Below are positions 6,796 to 16,200 of a DNA stretch of 20,005 bases, one piece after another. Each line of letters begins with the position of its first letter. Within the stretch, counting starts at the first letter, position 1. A program made the translations under genes and the position numbers. The DNA lies in the IMG/VR virus record IMGVR_UViG_3300025108_000505, positions 1 to 20,005 of that record. One strand, 5' to 3'. The stretch is from a virus. The notes under the pieces were generated by a model. It had not been told where the DNA came from, searched no databases, and saw only the letters and a list, made by a program, of their open reading frames with translations.

Positions 6796-7911
6796 TTATT
6801 CTCTCCAAGCACAGTGACCTGAAGACGTACCTGCGTTCACTGCTGGTGGAAGACCTGCCGGATTTAAAACACCTGTGTCTGTTTGATAATACATCTTCCA
6901 ACTATCGTTATTTTGAAGACTACTACCGTAACAACCTAACATGTATTGCCAATCCTGTCCCATTGCGAAATTCTCTTCACCACAATTAGGTCTTAACTTA
7001 GAAACATTACCAATATTAGTATCTGTAGATGTATCCCATCTTCTCAAATTGTAACCACCTTGGTAAGATCCCTCATTACCGGCATAACCCTTACCAACTT
7101 TAGACGCAATACCTTTTTGTTGTCCGTGTGCTGACCATGAACTTGACGCACTTGATATGGTCTCCGTAGAGAATTCCATTTTTATACTACTTGTACTCCA
7201 TCCATAACCATGAGTTTCATTACAGAACGAACTCGCTCCACCACTACTACTTATCGAGGTTACACCATAGTTTGTTATTGTCGTTTCATTACTTAAATTA
7301 AATTTATCCACCTCAGTTCTGTTACCCGCGAAAATCCAAGCAAACTCATGTTCTTTCCACATGGTTCCACAATCGGACCTACTATATTGTAAGTCGTGGT
7401 TAGATTGGTGTGCGTAGTTAGTGTCCGTCATCATATTAACCGCTGAAGTTGTGTTACTATGTAGAGTTGTCGGTCCTTTGTGTCCATTATCAGTGTTCAC
7501 GGACCACATATAAAATATAGATTTACTACATGCTCCTGAGGTATAGTTTGCAGGGTAGTCTAATAACTCACCTATGTGTGTTGTCTGATCAGTTGCATTA
7601 GTCGCTTTGTGTACATTCTTCCAAGGTGAACTTGATTTGTAACCACCAGCCATATACGAATAGTTTATTATTTGTCTGTACTTAAAGTTAGTCCCTTCAT
7701 TCTGTTGTGCCGATATTCGTTCCCAACCATTTTCTATATTTGAAACACCAGTATAAACCATAAGATAACTTGTGTGTTCGGATGATTCTTCCAAGAATAA
7801 AGAACCCGATAATGGGTTCGATGGTCTCTGTGACTTAACACCTTTCGGTGGTCTTGCAGTGACTCTGTCCACTTTAAGTGAACCACTAACGGACATATTT
7901 TCGTATATCAT
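6796..7911 (-). CDS. Tail-fibre/adhesin paralog 3, kelch-like propeller
   Basis: This is the last of three tandem paralogs (371 residues, ATG at 7911). It opens with MIYENMSVSGSL, shared with the other fibres, then RPSNPLSGSLFLEES (29-43) and GWERI (62-66), the R-P-x-x-P-x-x-G...G-W pattern found at the start of many phage fibre proteins. Six kelch-like units follow from residue 84: each starts with an aromatic/hydrophobic run plus Gly (YSYMAGGY; FYMWSV; FAWIFAG; HGYGW; KGYAGNEG; DWQYMLG) and reaches an F/W-x(2-4)-T-[DE] strand (FNLSNET, RRWDTSTDT, YYQTDTG). Cysteines C128, C310 and C367 are kept in all three copies; C181, C230 and C327 are not. The C-terminus SSGHCAWRE closes the last unit. 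It is probably a receptor-binding virion protein. It lacks a signal peptide and enzyme motifs. Confidence 0.72.
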   Translation of the reverse strand: MIYENMSVSGSLKVDRVTARPPKGVKSQRPSNPLSGSLFLEESSEHTSYLMVYTGVSNIENGWERISAQQNEGTNFKYRQIINYSYMAGGYKSSSPWKNVHKATNATDQTTHIGELLDYPANYTSGACSKSIFYMWSVNTDNGHKGPTTLHSNTTSAVNMMTDTNYAHQSNHDLQYSRSDCGTMWKEHEFAWIFAGNRTEVDKFNLSNETTITNYGVTSISSSGGASSFCNETHGYGWSTSSIKMEFSTETISSASSSWSAHGQQKGIASKVGKGYAGNEGSYQGGYNLRRWDTSTDTNIGNVSKLRPNCGEENFAMGQDWQYMLGCYGSSLQNNDSWKMYYQTDTGVLNPAGLPPAVNAGTSSGHCAWRE

Positions 7912-7923
7912 ATTCTTTCTATT

Positions 7924-9042
7924 TTATTCTCTCCAACCACAATGTCCAGAAGAAGTCCCTGGGTTTACCGCGGGATTTAAACCTGTAACACTTGTAGTTC
8001 CTGTGTCTGTTGAATACGTGAATTTCCACGCATTATTATTTTGTAAACCATTATAATTACCTAACATATACTGCCAATCCTGACCCATAGTAAAGTTTTC
8101 TTCACCACAATTTCCGTCAGGTTTAGGGACGTTACCAATATTCGTGTCTGTTTGATTACTCCATCTTCTTAAATTGTAACCTCCATTATATGAACCTTCA
8201 TTACCGGCATAACCCTTTCCAACCTTAGAACTAATTCCTTTTTGTTGTGAGTGATTACCCCAACGATCCGAGGTTGTAAATGTTTCGGTTGCAAAATTTA
8301 ATTTTACACCAGCGCCCGATGTCCAACCATAACCATGGAGTTCATCTGAAAATGCGGAAGCACCATCACTACCGTTTATTGTTGTTAATGTATATGCGGT
8401 ATGTAAAGATTCTGTAGTTAAATTAAATAATTCCACGGTTGTTGAACCACCACTAAAAAGGTATGCCATTTCAGTTTCTTTAAACATAGTACCTAAATCA
8501 CTTCTTGATATGGTAGTATCCATTGCCGCGGTATGTGCATAGTTGGTATCGGTCATCATATTTACTGCTGACGTGGTTGTACCATGTACATTACCCGCAC
8601 TTTTCCAAGCACCATCATCATTAACAGACCAAACATAGAAAATTGTTCTACTACATGCCCCTGAGGTATACGATGCGGGATAATCCAATAACTCACCTAA
8701 GTGAGATGTTTGGTCGGTTGCGTTTACTGTTTTGTGTACATTCTTCCAAGGTGAACTTGATTTGTAACCACCCGCTAAATATGAATAGTTTATTATCTGA
8801 TTGTACTTGAAACTAGTTTTACCAAAATTACTTTGATTTGCAATTCTTTCCCATCCACCGTCGTTTCCATTACCCGTATAAACCATTAAGAAACTATTAT
8901 CAAAACTACCTGAGGTTGTCATTTCTAAATATAGAGACCCATTTTCTGGTGAAGATGGTCTACTCGCCTTCAAACCTGAAGGAGGTCTTGTAGGTCCTTG
9001 TCCTCTTAATGATCCACTAATTTCTAAATTTTCAAATATCAT
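7924..9042 (-). CDS. Tail-fibre/adhesin paralog 2, kelch-like propeller
   Basis: The middle paralog has 372 residues, with its ATG at 9042, 12 nt after the previous stop and without a Shine-Dalgarno sequence. The N-terminus MIFENLEISGSL and the SRPSSPENGSLYLE (27-40) / GGWERI (62-67) pair match its neighbours. Blade-like units start at YSYLAGGY (86-93), IFYVWSV, MAYLFSGG, HGYGW, KGYAGNEG and DWQYMLG. The strings KVGKGYAGNEGSY and GGYNLRRW (about 273-294), and NCGEENF (311-317), are nearly identical in all three copies, whereas residues about 140-270 vary in sequence and length. It has only the three shared cysteines (C130, C312, C368). A cysteine found at the RSD[DC]CG site in the other two copies is Leu here (SDLGT). 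A receptor-binding role is inferred from context. Confidence 0.72.
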   Translation of the reverse strand: MIFENLEISGSLRGQGPTRPPSGLKASRPSSPENGSLYLEMTTSGSFDNSFLMVYTGNGNDGGWERIANQSNFGKTSFKYNQIINYSYLAGGYKSSSPWKNVHKTVNATDQTSHLGELLDYPASYTSGACSRTIFYVWSVNDDGAWKSAGNVHGTTTSAVNMMTDTNYAHTAAMDTTISRSDLGTMFKETEMAYLFSGGSTTVELFNLTTESLHTAYTLTTINGSDGASAFSDELHGYGWTSGAGVKLNFATETFTTSDRWGNHSQQKGISSKVGKGYAGNEGSYNGGYNLRRWSNQTDTNIGNVPKPDGNCGEENFTMGQDWQYMLGNYNGLQNNNAWKFTYSTDTGTTSVTGLNPAVNPGTSSGHCGWRE

Positions 9043-9054
9043 ATCTATAAATAG

Positions 9055-10194
9055 TTAATTTCTCCAACCACAATGTCCTGATGATGCACCTGCGTTAACA
9101 CCTGGTGCTAACCCTGCAGGATTTACCGTACCTGTATCTGTTGTATATGAGAATTTCCAACTCGCATTTGATTGACCCGTACCATCGTATGTTGCTAACA
9201 TGTATTGATGGTCTTGTCCCATTGTAAAATTCTCTTCCCCACAATTTGCGTGTGGTTTAGGAACATTACCAATATTAGTTTCGGTAAAAACATCCCACCT
9301 TCTTAAATTGTAACCTCCATTATATGTACCTTCATTTCCACAATAACCTTTACCAACTTTAGAACTAATTCCTTTTTGTTGTCCACTAGATGCCCATGAA
9401 GATGCTCTTGTCTCGAACACATCAGTTGCAAAGTGACATTTGTTCCCACTTTGGGAACCATACCCATAACCATAGTTTTCATCAGAAAATCCTGAAGAAC
9501 CTAATGTACTTGTAATGGATAGTGTTGTTGTAACATAAGGTGATCCACCTGGATAATAAGTGGTGTACATTGTCTCGTTAGTTAAATTAAATTTTTCTAC
9601 AGTCGCCACCGATCCACCAAAAACGTATGCAAATTCAGTTTCCTTAAATAAAGTCCCACAATCATCCCTGGCATTTAATAAATCCCATTTAGATTGGTGT
9701 GCGTATGTGGTCTCGTTTACCATATCAACACCAGATGTGTGGGTTGAATGTATGGTGGTGGCTCCTTTATTACCACCGTCAGTATTTGTGGACCAAAGAA
9801 ATAATTTAGTTTTACTACACGCCCCTGAGGTATAGTTTGCTGGGTAATCTAATAACTCACCTAAGTGAGATGTTTGGTCGGTTGCGTTAATTGTTTTATG
9901 TACATTCTTCCATGGTGAACCTGACTTATATCCACCTGCCAAATATGAATAGTTTATTATTTGTCTGTATTTGAATCCTGTTCTGTCAGTATCTTGTGAA
10001 CCCACTGGTTCCCAACCATCATCATAATTAGATGACCCAGTATATGTAACAACGAAACTACCACTTGTAGATTCTTCTAAGTACATAGAACCAACCTCAG
10101 GTGAAGTGGGTCTTTCCCCTCTACTACCTCTCGGTATGATAAATTGTCCACTCACGTCAAGTGAACCACTAACTATTACGTTTTCTCTAATCAT
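9055..10194 (-). CDS. Tail-fibre/adhesin paralog 1, kelch-like propeller
   Basis: The first and longest paralog has 379 residues. It directly follows the giant fibre and has a good Shine-Dalgarno sequence (AAGGAAG). It starts with MIRENVIVSGSL, then RPTSPEVGSMYLEES (28-42) and DDGWEPV (58-64). Units begin at YSYLAGGY (82-89), LFLWST, FAYVFGG (188-194), YGYGYG (241-246), KGYCGNEG (282-289) and HQYMLA (329-334). The third unit holds an insertion, YYPGGSPYVTTT (213-224), absent from the other copies, which makes it the longest. Cysteines are C126, C179, C253, C285, C318 and C375. The C-terminus is SSGHCGWRN. It is most likely one of a set of alternative or cooperating adhesins on the same virion. 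The six-blade propeller is inferred from repeat spacing (about 40-57 residues), not from a structure. Confidence 0.72.
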   Translation of the reverse strand: MIRENVIVSGSLDVSGQFIIPRGSRGERPTSPEVGSMYLEESTSGSFVVTYTGSSNYDDGWEPVGSQDTDRTGFKYRQIINYSYLAGGYKSGSPWKNVHKTINATDQTSHLGELLDYPANYTSGACSKTKLFLWSTNTDGGNKGATTIHSTHTSGVDMVNETTYAHQSKWDLLNARDDCGTLFKETEFAYVFGGSVATVEKFNLTNETMYTTYYPGGSPYVTTTLSITSTLGSSGFSDENYGYGYGSQSGNKCHFATDVFETRASSWASSGQQKGISSKVGKGYCGNEGTYNGGYNLRRWDVFTETNIGNVPKPHANCGEENFTMGQDHQYMLATYDGTGQSNASWKFSYTTDTGTVNPAGLAPGVNAGASSGHCGWRN

Positions 10195-10198
10195 TTAT

Positions 10199-10206
10199 CT
10201 TCCTTT
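10199..10206 (-). promoter_or_regulatory. Shine-Dalgarno site of fibre paralog 1
   Basis: AAAGGAAG on the coding strand sits with its GGA 6 nt before the ATG at 10194, between that ATG and the giant-fibre stop (10208-10206). It is the best ribosome-binding site in the window; the paralogs after it have none. Confidence 0.6.
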
Positions 10207-13200
10207 TATCCTGTTACGACTACTCTTCCTGATCTACTTGTTTCAAATTTAACCACAACCACCCCATTTAAAGAATTTATCGCCGAAGGGAAAAATAAAT
10301 CACCATTACTGTCATATACCTGTACAATTACATTATCGGTTCCTAAACCATGGGTAAAAGTAACGATACTCACATTAACGAATGTAGAAACATTAACCGC
10401 CGGTATCTTTTTCCAAGATTGCCAAGTACTATTATTTTTACCTCTAACGGCAATTCGTCCACTTCTATAGTCACCCGCAATTTGATGTTGCCATGATGAA
10501 CTATATATTTGTGAATAGAGTGCTCCGTCCGTTGCATTCCCTGAAAAATTATCTACCCCAGCTGTGTAGTATGTGATACCCGCACTATCTAAGGTGTCTG
10601 CGTTAATCCCTGCAGTGTGGTTTGTGTTTCTAAACGGAATCCCATCAATCTGGTCGGCCGATCCCGCTGTTGTTGCGTAATTTGCATTATCTGCACTAGA
10701 TGCCGTACCAATAAACTTACCGTCATTATCAATATATGATTTATCTGATCCATCTCTTCTAAACTGTACGATTCTATTTGAAGAAGAATCTGAAACTATA
10801 TACCATCTGTTTGAATGATACTGTATTTTACCAGCACCTCCTGGATTACCTGTCCATGCTGATGTTGCTGATGAGAGTATGGAAGAGTTAGTTATATTGA
10901 TTGCCCCATGTCCTCCAGTGAAATTAATCGGCATAGTTGCCGTATCTGCTACATCTGCTCTCAAGAATTGACTTGAATCAACACCATCAAGTAAATCAGA
11001 ATCTGCCGCCTTGTCTCCTGTTCCTAAATACCTACCGTCTAAATCAACCGTCTGATTGGTTGCTCCATTCACACTCGCAGTAAGAACACCATTACCAGTG
11101 TCGAAACTTAATCCATCAACATAGTAATTTCCACTATCGGTAACTGTTTCCGTAGCCGTAGTTATACCAGTAACGTGTCCGTTACCATCTACTAAAATGT
11201 CTTGAACATACGTTCTACCACTATTGTCAGAAGATGCGGCCGCAGTAATATTATCGTGTGCTGTATAAGTTTCAGTAGTTAAATACCTACCATCAATATC
11301 GACAGTGAACCCTGCATTACCTACACCAGTACCTGTTATTACACCCGTAGTATCATCAAACGTAGCTCCACTTATGTAATCTATATCATTATCATTTCCA
11401 CTATCAGTAACTGTTTCTGTTGCTGTTGTAACACCCGTAACGTGACCATTACCATCTAATAAGATATCTTGTATATATGTTCTACCTGAGTTATCCGAAG
11501 AAGTTGCCGCGGTAATCGTTGGGTGTTGTTGGTATGATGTGTAGTTACCTGCGTGAACCACAATATTACCATTGATTCTAACCGCACTGTTACCGTTAAC
11601 CACAAAGTTAACACCGTCAGTTGCATCATTCTGAGATTTGATCTCAATAACAGAACCTACCAACCCACCACTATTAGTTGTGTGTAAGATATGTGCGGTA
11701 TCTGAGAAATCTGTGGTACCTTCTTTATCATAACTCGTCCAATAGATACCTCTATCTTGGTTGGATGTAGTTACAGGTCCATCAAACTCTATATCACCGT
11801 TACCATTAATTACTTTATTGTTTCCAACATATAAAGAACCAAGTGGGTCAATAGTAATAGCACCACTTGCATTAACATTAAAGATTGGGACACCTGATGA
11901 ATCAGAGACGGCAAATAAATCACCTGTTAGATCATCCGTAATTGAGAATAACTGACCACTTGTACCTTGGATATCAAATATTGTTGATCCCGATGTGGAT
12001 GATGTTAATGTTAGTTTATCAGTAAATTCTGACTGACCATTTGAACCTAAGGTTAATATTCTTGTACTAGATTTAACGAATTGTAAATTACCACCACTAT
12101 TTGTTGTTAGATCATTTGGTGACTCAACAATTCTAAACCCATTACCACCTAACCATTCAATACCTTCTGTTGGTCCTGGATCTGCAATTGTAATATGATT
12201 TACATTACTAATCTGACCATTAACCATATTGATACCATTACCATTCATGTTAATAGCACCACTCATAGTTCCACCGGATTTTGGTAAGAAGTCACCTGAT
12301 GCATACCCTGCAGCTGAGTGATCTCCCCATCCGTATGCGGTATTCCAATTTCCTGAGTTGTTGGCGAAATTACCTGAATGATAAACTTGTAACCATGCTT
12401 GAGTTGAGTTTATTGCAGTATTACTAAATTTTCTATAATATATGTTACCGTTAGAACTAAACCCTAATTGACTATTGTATTCTCCTGAGTGTCTGTTAAT
12501 ATTTAGGAATGCATTTGAATTATCTACTGTTGGCATCCCTAATGCTCCTGAACCTGCACTTACTTGTCCTGTAAATATTACCCTATTTGTGCCAGGGTGA
12601 GTATTTGCGGATCCACCATCACCCAAGAAACTGTTAGATTCCGATGTTAGATATCTACCATCGATATCGACAGTCCATGTTCCTCCATGATATGTCCCTG
12701 TTATAATACCATTACTTGTATTGAATGTTGCACTTGTCGTATACCAGTTAACATCTGTATCAACTGCAAATCCCGAAACATCTACGGTACTCCCGTTTGA
12801 TTTGGTTAGGGTTAGTATCTGATTACTACTGTTATATGTACCACCTGTAACTGTCACATCCACTAGTGTAGGACTAATATCTACAGTGTATGTGTCTCCA
12901 TCATTTCTTGTGAATGTAATAATACCGTTATTTAATGTACCACCTGTTGTATATTCATCATTTTTCACATACCCTTCAGTGGAATGGTCTCCCCATCCAT
13001 ATGCGGTTTTAAAGTTTTGTATGTTTGTTTTACTTAATTCCTCACCGTCAATATAAAGTTTCTTTTGGTAGAGTTTCATCCACTCTTGATAGTTTCCAGT
13101 ACCATCTAAACCTACATCATACGCTCTCCAAATAAATGGTTCACTATAATCATCAGAAGTCCAAAACTCCATTACACCATCATTACTGCTGTAGTTAAAT

Positions 13201-16200
13201 CTAATACCCGCACCATCATTAGTTCCTGTTGGAACAAACTTTATCATTGGGTTAGTACCTGTCATATTAAGATCACCCGATAACGATCCTCCCGACAATT
13301 GTAGATATCTACCATCAAGGTCTACAGTGAATGTATCCCCACCATTATTTCTTGTGAAGGTCACTATACCATTACCACTATTAAATGTAGCCCCTGTTGT
13401 AAATTCATTTGTGTTTGTGAATCCTGTGATGTACCCAACTTGTGAGTGATCTCCCCATCCGTATGCCGTTTTAAAGTTTTGTATGTTTGTTTTTGTGAGG
13501 TCTTCCCCATCTAACCTAAGTAAATCTCCTCTAAGTAGTGCGGTTTTTCTTGCTGCCCAACCACTTACCCAATTGCCTGTTTCTGAATTAACCTCAAGAC
13601 CTTGTTCTGCATTTACATAAACATATTCATTTCCTTGTCCCGTAGCGTAAGCGTAAGATTCACCAGCATTCAATATTAAGTGTTGTCCGGCTCCCCTTAT
13701 ATCTCCATTGATTGTTAATGCTCCTGTGAATGTATCTGTAGTGTTTAATAGGTAACCACTTAAATCTTGATCACCGGTGTACCCCGCAACTGAATGGTCT
13801 CCCCATCCATATGCGGTATTCCAATTAGATATGTTGGTTGAAGTGAAATCACCACTGTGCCATAATTGTTTCCATGTTTGCCATGTTGAACCGTCCGTTC
13901 TGGTCCTCATGTAGAAATCTGATCCGTTATAATGTGCACCTATCTGAAATATAGATGCCGAACCACCCACATTACTTGAAAATAGGTGTGCACTAGCTCC
14001 CGTGTAATTTATGACATAACTTCCACTACCTGTAACTCTCGTTTCTGTCTTAGAATCATCAAACGGATTACCACCTGTTAAACTTATACTTCCTTTATTA
14101 TCTTGGAAATACCTATCGTCATGATTATGTGAGGTTAATGAGAATCTACCATCAATATCAACATTGAAGGTGTCACCACCATTATTTCTTGTGAAGGTTA
14201 TTTTACCATCACCTGTGTTGAATGTTGCACCTGTAACAAATTCATTTGTGTTTGTAAACCCTGTGATGTAACCAACTTGTGAATGGTCACCCCATCCATA
14301 TGCTGTGTCCCAATTACTATCTTTTCTTGTACCCGCACCTGTACCTGTTGCCGGTTTAGAATATATACCTTCTTTATACATTAACTTACCATCGGCAAGT
14401 ATTGTCATTGTGGATTGATTTGTTGATAATATTATAGACGCACCAGAACCATAACTAGAACCGTCACCATGGTAATGTGTTATATACCCTCTTTGTGTAC
14501 CATTCCCTGGATTATCACTAAATTCAATACCCGTACCTAACCCATTAGTTGAGTTTTCTAACTTTAAAGTGTGTGTGTTACTACTTGAAATAGTACCACC
14601 ACTTAGTGGTAAGTATCTACCATCAATATCAACAGTCCATGTTGCACCACCATTAAGTGTACCTGTTACAATACCGTCACCACTATTGAATGTTGCTCCC
14701 GTTGTGAAATTATTTGTATTATCAAGTGCGAATCCTGTAACATTAACGGTAGTCCCGTCTGATTTGGTAAGTGTTAGTGTTTGGTTAGTATCATTGTAAG
14801 TACCACCCGTAACAGTAACTTCCGACAATGCTGATGATATATCTACACTGTATTGGTCACCATCATTTCTTGTGAATGTAACAATTCCTGTCCCACCGTT
14901 CCATGTTGCTCCTGTTGTGTATTCATCATTTTTTACATATCCCTCTGTTGAATGGTCTCCCCATCCATATGCCGTATTCCAATTAGTTGATGTACCATCT
15001 AACGCAGTTACAACTCCTGAGAAATTACCTAAAACACTGTTTACTATGGACCACCTATAGGATGAAGACCCTAAACTTCTTACATTATTAGTGTAAGGTC
15101 TAACGTCTCCATCGAAAGCAGAATATGACGTACCAAAATAGTAAGGTCTATTACCCTCAAAGTGAATCCACCCTGAGTTCTTAGAACCTATATCAATATA
15201 CCCCGTGGATGTTTTAAATCTAAATGCATCTCCTGATGCTTCCTCAATTATTGAGTCACCATCATTAAGGTTTACCCCACCAACAGTAAGAACGTTAGAA
15301 GTTGTTGATCCCCTATCAGTTACACTATCTAATGTATCTGTCTCACTATATCCCGTAATATATCCTTCGGTAGAGTGATCTCCCCATCCGTATGCTGTGT
15401 TCCAATTTCCTGAATTACCACCCGATGCAGTTACAGTACCACTAAAATCACCAAGACCACCATAAACACCTTTCCATCTGTATGCAGATGTACCCATATT
15501 TGAATTAGATGATGTAGTCGTGGTATTTGGTATTAATGCGGTACCAACAAAATGTACGTGGTTTTGATCTCCACTTCTACTAAAACTTGTACTACCGAGT
15601 TGTATGGTAGGTACGGTAAGAGTACCTGTCATGGTGTCTCCACCTAATTTTACAAATCTACCGTCGATATCTACGGTGAACGTAGCATTACCCACACCAA
15701 CACCTGTTATCACACCCGTACCCGTGTTAAAGGTTGCGGAACTTATATAGTCAATATCATTTCCACTATCGGTAACTGTTTCAGTGGCCGTAGTTAGTCC
15801 TGTTACGTGTCCATTACCGTCTAATAGTATATCTTGGATATATGTTCTTCCACTATTGTTAGAAGATGCCGGTGATGCAATTGGTGGATGCTGTGTTAAA
15901 TATGTATTTGAATCTACACTACCATCCGCTTTTAAGAATTGTGATGATGTACCTCCATTTTTAATAAATGAAGATGCAGTGACTGAATTACTAAATGTGG
16001 TTACACCTGTCTCCATTATTCTCATTAGGAGAGAACTACTTTGGAAATTATATATATCTAATGGGTTACCACTAACATTACCACTATATCTTATACCTAA
16101 AACATCCGTACCTGACTCATTAAATTTAATACTTGTTGCAGTTGCGGATGCTCCTGTAACAACGATTCCTCCCATCGTTAGTGTTTGATCAGTTGTTGAT

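Noticed and set aside
9046-9053. TATAAATA octamer, identical to the T4 late-promoter core, at a gene junction (another at 2539-2546)
   Set aside because: Both lie on the plus strand while every gene is on the minus strand, and both sit in A/T-only gaps where the octamer is expected by chance.
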